Assembly: GCA_047974615.1 (NCBI GenBank)
Contig: JBKECM010000082.1
Span: 50,275 to 114,274, forward strand
Direction: 5' to 3'
Length of the DNA stretch: 64,000 nucleotides
Source: JBKEBX01 sp047974615
Lineage (GTDB): Bacteria; Bacillota; Clostridia; Lachnospirales; CAMZNU01
A model generated the notes under the pieces. That model had not been told where the DNA came from. It searched no databases and worked only from the letters and a program-made list of their open reading frames with translations. The stretch's first letter is position 1. Every line of letters begins with the position of its first letter. The position numbers were made by a program, and so were the translations under genes. Shown here one piece after another: positions 9,181-16,652 of the stretch.

Positions 9181-9207
9181 GTGATTAATTTGTGATAGTA
9201 TAGTGAT
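9181..9207. promoter_or_regulatory. Three GTGAT direct repeats at 11-bp spacing, candidate operator
   Basis: GTGAT occurs at 9181-9185, 9192-9196 and 9203-9207, each start exactly 11 bp after the last, on one face of the helix. They cover the -35 region of the DUF4026-like gene. This layout is typical of cooperative binding by an activator or response regulator. No regulator gene is adjacent. Confidence 0.5.
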
Positions 9208-9286
9208 AAATCTATAAAGAAAATCAAAAAAATTTTTAAGATTGCAATAATTGGATATGTTTCTTATTCTTTATACATTTTAAAAC

Positions 9287-9326
9287 AAAAATTACCATAA
9301 ATAAGTGATTTTATGGTAATTTTATA
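9287..9326 (-). terminator. Intrinsic terminator of the tautomerase gene
   Basis: AAAATTACCATAAA (9287 on) pairs with TTTATGGTAATTTT (to 9323) around a short loop. The minus strand continues TTTTGTTTT, so it ends the gene at 9359-9577. Confidence 0.8.
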
Positions 9327-9358
9327 TTTTATAATTTCACAGATATAAATGTGTAAAA

Positions 9359-9577
9359 TTATTTATTTTCATTTGCTTTTTCACGAGCTTCAATTTTATC
9401 AGTTAATTGAATTCCACCGTTACCAAAGTTGTCTGAAGACTTTTCATCTATTATGATCGCTACCGTTTCTTTTGGATAGCCTGTCGAATCAGATATTGCT
9501 TCTGTAACCTTTTCAATTAAGTCTCTTTTTTTATTTCTTGTTAAACCTTCTTTTAATGATACAAATACTGTTGGCAT
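9359..9577 (-). CDS. 4-oxalocrotonate tautomerase family protein
   Basis: 72 aa, a small beta-alpha-beta tautomerase subunit. The mature N-terminal proline (MPTVFVSL, Pro after Met removal) is the catalytic base of the family, and the segment TRNKKRDLIEKVTEAIS forms the usual helix. It resembles YwhB/DmpI-like stand-alone tautomerases, whose physiological substrates in Firmicutes are mostly unknown. No aromatic meta-cleavage genes are nearby, so a catechol role is not supported. ATG 9577 follows GGAGG. It has its own promoter (9602-9630) and terminator (9287-9326), so it is a single-gene transcript. Confidence 0.85.
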   Translation of the reverse strand: MPTVFVSLKEGLTRNKKRDLIEKVTEAISDSTGYPKETVAIIIDEKSSDNFGNGGIQLTDKIEAREKANENK

Positions 9578-9601
9578 TGTTTTCCTCCAAGTTTTTATTT
9601 T

Positions 9602-9630
9602 ATTATATCATTTTGTAGGTTAAAGTTCAA
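9602..9630 (-). promoter_or_regulatory. SigA-type promoter of the tautomerase gene
   Basis: Minus strand: -35 TTGAAC (plus 9625-9630), 17-bp spacer, -10 TATAAT (plus 9602-9607) with the extended TGA just before it. Confidence 0.75.
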
Positions 9631-9718
9631 TATTGACTTTAAATATCTTGATATGAATGTGTTGAACTTAGTAGATATCTACTTTGTAACAACTAAAATA
9701 CGCTATTTACTATGCTAT

Positions 9719-9756
9719 CTAATAATTTTTTTTCTACTGACTTTGTCAGCACCCTC
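9719..9756. repeat. MITE-B right-end remnant
   Basis: The tract AATTTTTTTTCTACTGACTT followed by TGTCAGCACCCTC matches the right end of the MITE-B copies at 34365 and 60022. No matching left end is visible, so this is a truncated copy. An open frame across it and the next element is not considered a gene. Confidence 0.55.
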
Positions 9757-9790
9757 TGGTATAGACAGTTTTATGATAAATTTTCTAATT

Positions 9791-9974
9791 GGCAACGTTG
9801 TAAAATTCAATAAATGGCACATCGCAAAAGAAAAAATTAAATTTACATGTGTTTGTCAAAAGTCGCAAAGCCATTGTTTTGTAAAGAACCCGACGAACAA
9901 GGGCGACGAAGTCGTTTTCACGTAGTGAAAATTCCGATTTTAAAATGGATTTTTCTATATTTTGCAATGAAGCC
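9791..9974. repeat. MITE-A copy 2
   Basis: 184 bp, same orientation as copy 1. Ends GGCAACGTTGTAAAATTC and GCAATGAAGCC, flanked by AATT on both sides (9787-9790 and 9975-9978). The right-hand 110 bp are nearly identical to the copy at 30923, including the internal hairpin TTTTCAC/GTGAAAA. Confidence 0.85.
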
Positions 9975-10033
9975 AATTATAAACATCAATAAAAAATGCA
10001 GTAAAGAAAAATTCTTTTAAATATTGACATTAT

Positions 10034-10065
10034 TTGATATTTGTTTTAAAATTTTTATATATAAT
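10034..10065 (+). promoter_or_regulatory. Possible promoter of the ROK regulator gene
   Basis: TTGATA (10034-10039) with TATATA (10056-10061) at 16 bp, overlapping TATAAT (10060-10065). A better -35, TTGACA at 10024-10029, is too far from the TATAAT. The exact elements are uncertain. Confidence 0.4.
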
Positions 10066-10104
10066 ACATTAAAAAATTTTGTGTGAATTTAAGTGAGGGG
10101 AAGA

Positions 10105-11256
10105 ATGAAAGCATTATTGCCAAATGATATTAAAGATCAAAATAGAAAAATAATTTATGATATATTGTTGTTTAACTCTCCGATTGCAAAAATTGAAATT
10201 TCAAAAATGACAACTATGAGTTTGGTTACTGTTGGTAAAATAATTGATTATTTTGATGAGATTGGTCTAGTAAGTGCCTCAAACGAAAGCAGAGAAGGTG
10301 CAGGTGGCTTAGGCAGAAAGCGCTTGTTATATGATTTTAATCCTAATGCATATACAAGCATAGGTATTCAATTAATCGGAAATAGTGCAAGAGCTATTTT
10401 GTTAAATTTAAAGCATGAAATTATTGATGAATATATTATTGAAGATGAAGTTTTTTTTTGGGACGAAACATTAGTAAATACTCTTATTGACGTTAAGAAA
10501 TATTTTAAAACTACAGTTGAAAAGTATAATTCAGAAATACTTGGTATAGGTATAGCTGTTGATGGAGCTATAAATACGCAAGAAGAAAAAATACGTATAA
10601 AAGTTAGTTATATAGCTGAAAAAGAGTATAGTTATTCTAAAATAAAAGATTCACTTGAGGAAAAATTTGGAGTACCAATTTATTTGGAAAATGACGTAAA
10701 TGCTTCAGCAATATGCGAATTTTTCCAATTAAGTTTAAAAATTGAAGATTCTAACGACTTATTAGAAATTGCTTTAAATTCAGGTATTGGTTCTGGAATT
10801 ATTTTAAATAAAAAATTGTACCGTGGTAATAAAAAAGGTGTTGGTGAATTAGAGTATTTATGTTTTGACTTAGACTATGTTGCTATGCCTACATCGGTGG
10901 GGTGGCTAGAAACTAAGCTTAATATAAAATATTTAGAAAAAAGATTTGGTTTAGATTTTTTGGATTTAGATAGATCAAAAGTACGAAATATTTATGAATG
11001 TGTTGAGTATATATCGAAATATATTGCACTAACTATATGTAATGCTGTGAGTTTATTGGATATTTCTAATATTGTATTAAGTGGACCTGTAATAAAGGCT
11101 CTATCTGATGAAATACTTGAAAAAGTAGAATTTTTTGTATTTAAGTATACTGGTTGGAAATTAAATATATATGCCAGTAATATGGAAAATGCTAGTGCTA
11201 TAGGTGCAGCTACATTATCTATTGAGCAAGAAATTAACAATAAATTATTCAGTTAA
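10105..11256 (+). CDS. ROK-family transcriptional regulator (NagC/XylR type)
   Basis: 383 aa. An N-terminal winged helix-turn-helix (about residues 10-60, containing ISKMTTMSLVTVGKIIDYF) is followed by a ROK sugar-binding domain with LENDVNASAICEF and SGIGSGIILNKKLYRGN. The zinc motif of classical ROK proteins (CxCGxxGC) is absent: the equivalent stretch reads LEYLCFDLDYVAMPTS. The start is ATG 10105, after GAGGGGA; a GTG at 10093 overlaps that site. It stands upstream of, and on the same strand as, the glycan locus and is the obvious candidate to control it, probably by sensing an imported sugar or uronate. A near-identical 18-bp AT-rich motif at the two downstream promoters (11403, 13562) is a candidate operator. 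Confidence 0.9.
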   Translation: MKALLPNDIKDQNRKIIYDILLFNSPIAKIEISKMTTMSLVTVGKIIDYFDEIGLVSASNESREGAGGLGRKRLLYDFNPNAYTSIGIQLIGNSARAILLNLKHEIIDEYIIEDEVFFWDETLVNTLIDVKKYFKTTVEKYNSEILGIGIAVDGAINTQEEKIRIKVSYIAEKEYSYSKIKDSLEEKFGVPIYLENDVNASAICEFFQLSLKIEDSNDLLEIALNSGIGSGIILNKKLYRGNKKGVGELEYLCFDLDYVAMPTSVGWLETKLNIKYLEKRFGLDFLDLDRSKVRNIYECVEYISKYIALTICNAVSLLDISNIVLSGPVIKALSDEILEKVEFFVFKYTGWKLNIYASNMENASAIGAATLSIEQEINNKLFS

Positions 11257-11276
11257 TAAGATTTATATTATTTTTT

Positions 11277-11313
11277 AAAAAGTTTGACTACTATGTAGTT
11301 GAGCTTTTTTTAA
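11277..11313 (+). terminator. Intrinsic terminator after the ROK regulator
   Basis: A 15-bp stem with wobble pairs (AAAAAGTTTGACTAC with GTAGTTGAGCTTTTT), TAT loop, seven-T tail. It separates the regulator from the dehydratase gene. Confidence 0.9.
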
Positions 11314-11402
11314 ATATCAAAGAATAATAGTAGACTGGAAACAATTTGTAGATACTTCTTTGTGGATTTATTAAGATAAATTTTTTAAATAATATTAATT
11401 AA

Positions 11403-11420
11403 TTAATTAATAAAATTAAT
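11403..11420. promoter_or_regulatory. Candidate ROK operator, copy 1
   Basis: TTAATTAATAAAATTAAT lies 18 bp upstream of the -35 of the mannonate dehydratase promoter. 17 of 18 bases match the motif at 13562-13579. AT-only sequence in an AT-rich genome limits the weight of the match. Confidence 0.4.
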
Positions 11421-11438
11421 AAATATTATATATTTATC

Positions 11439-11467
11439 TTGACAGTTTTATAACGTTGACCTATACT
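11439..11467 (+). promoter_or_regulatory. Promoter of the mannonate dehydratase gene
   Basis: Consensus -35 TTGACA (11439-11444), 17-bp spacer, -10 TATACT (11462-11467). A weaker overlapping pair, TTGACC (11456) and TATACT (11477), is also present. Confidence 0.75.
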
Positions 11468-11532
11468 TGAAGTGCTTATACTAAAATTTTTAAAATTTAT
11501 ATACAAAAAATTATATTAGAGGGAGAATTATA

Positions 11533-12756
11533 ATGAGCAGACTTAAAATTACTGATGTAAAGACTATTATTACGGCACCTGAGGGTATAAATTTAGTTGT
11601 GGTTAAAATATACACAAATGAACAGGGACTTTATGGGTTGGGCTGTGCAACATTTACTCAAAGATACTTAGCTGTAGTTACTGCAGTCGATGAATATTTG
11701 AAACCATTCTTAATTGGCAAAGATCCTGAAATGATTGAAGATATTTGGCAAACTGCTATGGTTAGTGGGTATTGGAGAAATGGACCTGTTTTAAATAATG
11801 CACTTTCTGGTGTAGATATGGCTTTATGGGACATTAAAGGTAAATTAGCAAATATGCCACTATATCAGTTATTTGGTGGTAAAGTTCGAGGTGGTGTTGC
11901 AGCTTACAAACACGCTGATGGAACTTGCCTTTCTGAAGTAGAAGAAAATGTAAGAAAATGTCTTGAAGAAGGATATCTGAATGTACGTTGCCAAATGGGT
12001 ACTTATGGTGGAGAAATGGGAGATAAAGCATCTAAGTCTCAAATTATTACAAAACCAATAGGTTCTTTACCCGGAGAATATTACGATCCGAAACAATATA
12101 TGAGAGGTGTATATAAACTTTTTGAACATATAAGAACAACTTTTGGTAATGAAGTTGGCTTATTACACGATGTACATGAAAGACTTTCACCAATCGATGC
12201 TGTAAATATGGCAAAAGAAATGCAACAATTTGATTTATTTTTCCTTGAAGATTTATTGCCACCAGAACAATTAGAATGGTTTAAAATGGTAAGACAACAT
12301 TCAACAACACCAATAGCTGTGGGTGAATTATTTAATAATCCCAATGAATGGATTAATTTAATCTCAAATAGATTAATTGATTATATACGTGTACACATAA
12401 GTCAAATAGGTGGAATTACGCCTACAAGGAAATTAGTTGCCCTTAGTGAAACTTTTGGTGTACGTACTGCTTGGCATGGACCGGGTGACCTTACACCTAT
12501 AGGGCATGCAGTAAATGTTCATTTTTCAATATCAAGTACAAACTTTGGTATTCAAGAGTGGAATGGTTTTGAAGAACCAATATATGAAGTTTTTACGGGT
12601 TTACCAGAATTTAAAAAAGGATATATTTACCTTAATGAAAAACCGGGTATTGGTATAGATATTGATGAAAAGGCAGCTAAAAAGTATCCATGTGATAATA
12701 CATTGCCAGATTGGACTTTGGCACGTTTGCCAGATGGCACGCCAACTAGACCGTAA
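11533..12756 (+). CDS. Enolase-superfamily D-mannonate dehydratase (ManD/RspA-like)
   Basis: Predicted to dehydrate D-mannonate to 2-keto-3-deoxy-D-gluconate (KDG). 407 aa with the enolase-superfamily capping domain, then a TIM barrel. Metal and catalytic residues are in place: Asp213 and His215 in HDVHER, Glu239 in FFLEDL, Glu265 in VGELF. These share a constant offset with the ManD ligands Asp210/His212/Glu236/Glu262 as I recall them. The loop with EYYDPKQYM is also typical of ManD. ATG 11533 follows GAGGGAG. Some RspA-like members act poorly on mannonate. Here the KDG kinase and KDPG aldolase genes in the same locus support the assignment. It has its own promoter and a strong terminator, so it is a separate transcript from the downstream cluster. 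Confidence 0.87.
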   Translation: MSRLKITDVKTIITAPEGINLVVVKIYTNEQGLYGLGCATFTQRYLAVVTAVDEYLKPFLIGKDPEMIEDIWQTAMVSGYWRNGPVLNNALSGVDMALWDIKGKLANMPLYQLFGGKVRGGVAAYKHADGTCLSEVEENVRKCLEEGYLNVRCQMGTYGGEMGDKASKSQIITKPIGSLPGEYYDPKQYMRGVYKLFEHIRTTFGNEVGLLHDVHERLSPIDAVNMAKEMQQFDLFFLEDLLPPEQLEWFKMVRQHSTTPIAVGELFNNPNEWINLISNRLIDYIRVHISQIGGITPTRKLVALSETFGVRTAWHGPGDLTPIGHAVNVHFSISSTNFGIQEWNGFEEPIYEVFTGLPEFKKGYIYLNEKPGIGIDIDEKAAKKYPCDNTLPDWTLARLPDGTPTRP

Positions 12757-12803
12757 TTAAGGATAGCAAAAGTAAAAATTAAAGTTTAAGAAGTTTATAC
12801 TAT

Positions 12804-12870
12804 AGACTGTATCACTATCAAGAAGTTAGGCTAAAAATTTAACTTTTTGATATTGATACAGTCTTTATAT
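12804..12870 (+). terminator. Intrinsic terminator after the mannonate dehydratase
   Basis: 25-bp stem: AGACTGTATCAC...GAAGTTA (12804-12828) with TAACTTTTTGAT...CAGTCT (12840-12864), two imperfect positions, 11-nt loop, then TTTATAT. A MITE-B-like element begins directly behind it. Confidence 0.85.
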
Positions 12871-12871
12871 A

Positions 12872-13255
12872 TAGTGTCGAAAAAGTTAACAAAGTAAAAA
12901 AATATGGGGGGTTTTGAAGAAAACGGGAAATTGCATAAAAAACAGAAAAAAATATAGTGGTATCAGTGCAAAATGCAACGTTGTGTAGTAACGAGGAGAA
13001 TTTTCAATTAGAAAATGAAAATTTTTTAAGAATCTTCAAAGAAGTGCGACCTTAGGAACAAGCAAAACAACGATTTTGCGTTAAGTGAGTAAGGAAAAAG
13101 TCAAATGACCTTTCCTCAGTTATGGCTTTCGCCGTAATTTTCGGAAGATTAGCCATCACCTAAGACTACGCTTAGTGGCGAGGCTAATCTGTATGATTGA
13201 AATTATCTTATTGAGAAACTCCCAAATTAATTTTTTTCTAACCCTTTTCAGCACT
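12872..13255. repeat. Divergent long MITE-B copy
   Basis: About 385 bp without coding potential. The left end AGTGTCGAAAAAG and the right end CTAACCCTTTTCAGCACT are imperfect inverted matches to the MITE-B tips, and the tract AACTCCCAAATTAATTTTTT just inside the right end matches the short copy at 60022. It contains a strong hairpin (GATTAGCC...GGCTAATC, about 13149-13190). Clear target duplications are not seen, so it is an old or rearranged copy. The remainder of the gap to 13500 is AT-rich with nothing recognisable. Confidence 0.5.
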
Positions 13256-13528
13256 TTCTTTAGTGTGGATAAACTTAATTGCTGTTTTCTTTAAAGTTAT
13301 CATCTTAACGCCTTAGATTATTAGTTTAATAAATATTAAAAGTGACAATACAACTAAATTATGAAAAATTTAATAAAAACATATAAAAATAAACAAAAAA
13401 TAGAAAAACAAATAAAAATAAGAGACAAATACAATAAAAATCAATAGAGGATTTAATAAAAACATACAAAAATGTCTAATATATTACTATAAATAATTAA
13501 AAAAATGTAAAGAATTTAAAAATAGTGA

Positions 13529-13557
13529 TTGACAAATAGGAATTTTTATAATAAAAT
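13529..13557 (+). promoter_or_regulatory. Promoter of the glycan-utilisation operon
   Basis: -35 TTGACA (13529-13534), 17-bp spacer, -10 TAAAAT (13552-13557). The candidate operator begins 4 bp after the -10, where a bound repressor would block transcription. Confidence 0.7.
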
Positions 13558-13561
13558 GACA

Positions 13562-13579
13562 TTAATTAATAAACTTAAT
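13562..13579. promoter_or_regulatory. Candidate ROK operator, copy 2
   Basis: TTAATTAATAAACTTAAT directly downstream of the -10 of the operon promoter; 17 of 18 bases match the copy at 11403. A weaker relative (15 of 18) lies at 24822-24839 ahead of the PHP gene. Confidence 0.45.
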
Positions 13580-13613
13580 TAAATAAGTTTCGATAAAGTT
13601 ATAAGGAGGTAAA

Positions 13614-14351
13614 ATGTTAAAAATATTTGAAAATGAAAAAGATTTAGCTCAAGAAGTGTTTAAAGAAATGAAACAACAAATATTAACCGAGGATAGTCCT
13701 GTGTTCTCTTTAGCTTCTGGAAGTACACCTAAAAAAATATATAGTCTTTTTGCAAAAGAAAATAACAAAGATATAAACTTTGATAAACTAAAAATTGTTA
13801 GTTTAGATGAATGGATAGGAGTTACAGAAGATACAGTTGGAAGTTGTTATCAAATGTTAAATGATGATTTATTCAAAAATATTGATTTGCCAAAAGAAAA
13901 TATTGTATTTTACAAAACTGTAAACAGTGATTTGAACAAAGAGTGTGAAAGAATAGATAACTTTATAAAAAGAAATCCCATAACATTTACCTTAATGGGT
14001 GTTGGTATGAATGGTCATATAGGCCTAAATGAACCAAATGATATTATTAGGAACTACAGTAGTGTAGTTAACTTATCTGAAAAAACAAAAGAAGTTGCTG
14101 TAAAATACTTTAATGAAGATGTAAAAATAGAAGAAGGAATAACTTTGGGTTTAGAACAAATTATTTCTGCAAAAAGAACTATAGTGATTATAACTGGTGA
14201 ACACAAAAAAAATATTGTTAAAGAAATATTTGAAAATGGAAATGCTAATTTGCCTGCACAAGTATTGTTAGGACATAATCATATTGATTTTTACATTGAT
14301 AAAGCAGCAGGTCAACTACTTGAAAATTTGAAAACAAAGGAAGTGTTATAA
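13614..14351 (+). CDS. Glucosamine-6-phosphate deaminase-like (NagB/6-phosphogluconolactonase family)
   Basis: 245 aa of the NagB/RpiA/SugB sugar-isomerase fold. Motifs: phosphate-binding SLASGSTPKKIY (about residues 33-44), SLDEWIG with the conserved Asp-Glu, and GVGMNGHIGLNEP with the His-Gly-Ile-Gly-Leu-Asn-Glu signature of GlcN6P deaminase. ATG 13614 follows AAGGAGG. It is the first gene of the long operon and overlaps the next gene by 1 nt. A true NagB would form fructose-6-P and ammonia from GlcN6P. No NagA is present, so either the glycan contains unacetylated or imported hexosamine, or this is a paralog isomerising another amino sugar phosphate. Confidence 0.83.
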   Translation: MLKIFENEKDLAQEVFKEMKQQILTEDSPVFSLASGSTPKKIYSLFAKENNKDINFDKLKIVSLDEWIGVTEDTVGSCYQMLNDDLFKNIDLPKENIVFYKTVNSDLNKECERIDNFIKRNPITFTLMGVGMNGHIGLNEPNDIIRNYSSVVNLSEKTKEVAVKYFNEDVKIEEGITLGLEQIISAKRTIVIITGEHKKNIVKEIFENGNANLPAQVLLGHNHIDFYIDKAAGQLLENLKTKEVL

Positions 14352-15244
14352 TGTATGAATGTTTCATTGCGATTGATGTAGGTGGGACGAATGTTAGAAT
14401 AGCCTTAATCGACAATGATCTAAAAATTATAAATAAAGTACAAATTACAGCAAGTAGTATAAAAGATAGCGATGATTTTTTACATACATTAAAAGAACAG
14501 GTCGAAAAGGTAAAAAAAGAATTTGATGTAAAAAAAATTGGTATTGTACTTCCTGCACCATATAAAAAAGGTTATACAAATATTGTAGATATTACAAATA
14601 TACCTTGTATCGAAAATTTAGAATATTCTAAAATAAAAGATGTATTATCCGATTATAAAGTTTTTTTTGAAAATGATGTTAATGTTATAGCTTTATCTGA
14701 AAGCATATTTGGTGTAGGTAAAGGATATAAAAATTTAATATATATTACTTTTAGTACGGGCGTTGGTAGTGGTATTATTATTAATGGTAAAATACATAAC
14801 GGTATAAATGGTTATGCAGGTGAAATTGGTAGTATACTAATAGATTCTAATAGAGAAAATATTTTTGAAGGAAATTTTGAAAATTTATGCAGTGGTAATG
14901 CATTGACACTTAAAGCTAAAAAAATCTTTGGTGAAGATAAAACAAGTGAGTATATTTTTAGAAAATATCAAGAACAAGATGAAAAAGCAATTATTATAAT
15001 TAATGAATGGATAAATTACGTTTCTTCTGGAATTGCAAATGTTATACATTTATTTGATCCTGAAATTATTGTTTTAGGTGGACCTTTGATAACTTGCAAT
15101 AAATGGGTTGTAGATTTAATTTATAGTAATACAAAAATTAAACTACTTGGAAATTTATCTAACAAAATAAAAATTGAAACAACGCAGTTTGGTTCTGATG
15201 CAGGTTTGATTGGAGCAGGTTATTATACAAAAATGAATATTTAG
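14351..15244 (+). CDS. ROK-family sugar kinase
   Basis: 297 aa. ATP site DVGGTNVRIA at the N terminus, FENDVNVIALSE (catalytic Asp region), GVGSGIIINGKIHNG, and the sugar-contact Glu in GYAGEIGSI. The zinc motif CxCGxxGCxE of classical glucokinases is missing: the loop reads NRENIFEGNFENLCSGNA. It lacks the DNA-binding domain of the regulator at 10105, so it is an enzyme, probably phosphorylating a hexose or hexosamine released by the neighbouring hydrolases. The ATG overlaps the preceding TAA by one base (TAATG), so it is translationally coupled to the NagB-like gene. These two may act in sequence: kinase, then deaminase. Confidence 0.87.
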   Translation: MYECFIAIDVGGTNVRIALIDNDLKIINKVQITASSIKDSDDFLHTLKEQVEKVKKEFDVKKIGIVLPAPYKKGYTNIVDITNIPCIENLEYSKIKDVLSDYKVFFENDVNVIALSESIFGVGKGYKNLIYITFSTGVGSGIIINGKIHNGINGYAGEIGSILIDSNRENIFEGNFENLCSGNALTLKAKKIFGEDKTSEYIFRKYQEQDEKAIIIINEWINYVSSGIANVIHLFDPEIIVLGGPLITCNKWVVDLIYSNTKIKLLGNLSNKIKIETTQFGSDAGLIGAGYYTKMNI

Positions 15245-15253
15245 GAGGCTATT

Positions 15254-16642
15254 ATGAAAAATATGAAAATAGCATTAATTGGTGCTGGTAGTGTTTCTTT
15301 TGCATTAGGTGCACTTAATGATATAGTTTTATCAAAAAGATTACAAAGCGAAGTGGAATTAGAAGTTGTATTAATGGATATTGAAGAACATAATTTAAAA
15401 AGAACTTATAATTATGCTTTGCAAATGTTTGATGATTTTAGTTGTAAGACAAAATTATTACAAACTTTAAACTTAGAAGAAGCAGTTAAAAATGCAAATT
15501 TTGTAATTACTGCTATTGAAGTTGAACGTTATCAATATTGGGCACAAGATTTTCATATTCCACGTTTATATGGTAGCAAACAAGTTTATGGCGAAAATGG
15601 TGGACCGGGTTCAATGTTTCATACTTTAAGAAATTTAGGACCTATGCTTGAAATTGCTCAAACAATGGAAAAAGTTTGTCCTGATGCTTGGTTGCTAAAT
15701 TATACTAATCCTGAAGCAAAATTGGTTGAGGCAATTTCTAAATTTACAAAAATAAAAGTTGCTGGTTTATGTCATGGTTTACAAATGGGAATAGACCAAG
15801 TTGCAGAGTTTTTACAGATGGATAAAGAAGTGATTGCTGTTGAAAGTGGTGGGTTAAACCATTTTGGTTGGTTTACTAAAATTTGGAATAAAAATACAGG
15901 TGAAGATTTATACCCATTGTTTAAAGTAAAAGAAAAAGAAGCTAGTGGTCTAGCACAATTTGATCATGTTGGTTTATCAAGAACAATGTTTCATCTATAT
16001 GGTATGTATCCATATCCGGGTACAAATCACTGTGGTGAGTATGTAAGTTATGCTGATGATTTCTATGTTGGACTTTCTTTACTATATAGATATGACCCAT
16101 TGAAAGATAAACCATATAAGCATAATGATGGTAAAGATTTACAATTTGTTTATAGTGCTAGTGGTAACCAGCTAGATAAAAAGTTTTTTGATGAAAATGT
16201 TACTCAAGAAATGTGGAATGAAGAGGCATATACATATAGTAAGGAAAAAGTTTGTTGTAGTGGCGAATATGCTATACCAATTATTGAGTCAATTTATTTT
16301 GATGAAACATACTATTTAAAGGCTGTTAATATGCAAAATAACGGTGCGATTAAAGGCTTGCCTGATGATATGGTTATAGAAACACAAGCTACAGTAGATG
16401 GTAATGGTATAAAGTTAACACAGATGACACAAGATTTACCGACGGCAATAATCGGTACAATAAATATTCAAGGTAGTATTCATAAATTGATATTGGAAGC
16501 TTATCAAGAAAAATCTAAAAATAAGCTTTTACAAGCAATATTACTTGACCCACAAGCACCAACATATTATCAAGCAGCAGCTATGATAGACCATATGTGT
16601 GAACTTCAAAAAGATATCTTGCCAAAATTAGAATGGAAATAG
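15254..16642 (+). CDS. GH4 glycosidase, predicted alpha-glucuronidase
   Basis: 462 aa, NAD-dependent family 4 hydrolase that acts by oxidation-elimination-reduction and needs Mn. The Rossmann motif ALIGAGSVSF is at residues 7-16. Asn149 in LLNYTNPEA, Cys173-His174 in CHGLQ and His203 in LNHFGW are the metal/substrate residues. The CHGx tetrad is the signature I recall for GH4 alpha-glucuronidases, as opposed to CHSV, CHEV, CDMP and CNVP in the other specificities. It lies in one locus with mannonate dehydratase, KDG kinase and KDPG aldolase, which fits release of glucuronate. Alpha-galacturonidase is the main alternative. ATG 15254 follows AGGAGG. There is no signal peptide, as in all GH4. 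Confidence 0.85.
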   Translation: MKNMKIALIGAGSVSFALGALNDIVLSKRLQSEVELEVVLMDIEEHNLKRTYNYALQMFDDFSCKTKLLQTLNLEEAVKNANFVITAIEVERYQYWAQDFHIPRLYGSKQVYGENGGPGSMFHTLRNLGPMLEIAQTMEKVCPDAWLLNYTNPEAKLVEAISKFTKIKVAGLCHGLQMGIDQVAEFLQMDKEVIAVESGGLNHFGWFTKIWNKNTGEDLYPLFKVKEKEASGLAQFDHVGLSRTMFHLYGMYPYPGTNHCGEYVSYADDFYVGLSLLYRYDPLKDKPYKHNDGKDLQFVYSASGNQLDKKFFDENVTQEMWNEEAYTYSKEKVCCSGEYAIPIIESIYFDETYYLKAVNMQNNGAIKGLPDDMVIETQATVDGNGIKLTQMTQDLPTAIIGTINIQGSIHKLILEAYQEKSKNKLLQAILLDPQAPTYYQAAAMIDHMCELQKDILPKLEWK

Positions 16643-16652
16643 TGGTGAACAG

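Noticed and set aside
9653..9925. 90-codon plus-strand open frame
   Set aside because: It runs through a MITE-B remnant into MITE-A copy 2, has no ribosome binding site, and overlaps the tautomerase promoter region.
10021..10065. TTGACA (10024) paired with TATAAT (10060) as the regulator promoter
   Set aside because: Spacing is 30 bp, far outside the 16-18 bp range.
13100..13200. GC-richer hairpin region considered as a structured RNA gene
   Set aside because: No promoter or terminator of its own and it lies inside a MITE-B-like element; no tRNA or known RNA pattern was recognised.
13529..13552. TTGACA (13529) paired with the perfect TATAAT at 13547
   Set aside because: Spacing is only 12 bp; TAAAAT at 13552 with 17 bp is preferred.
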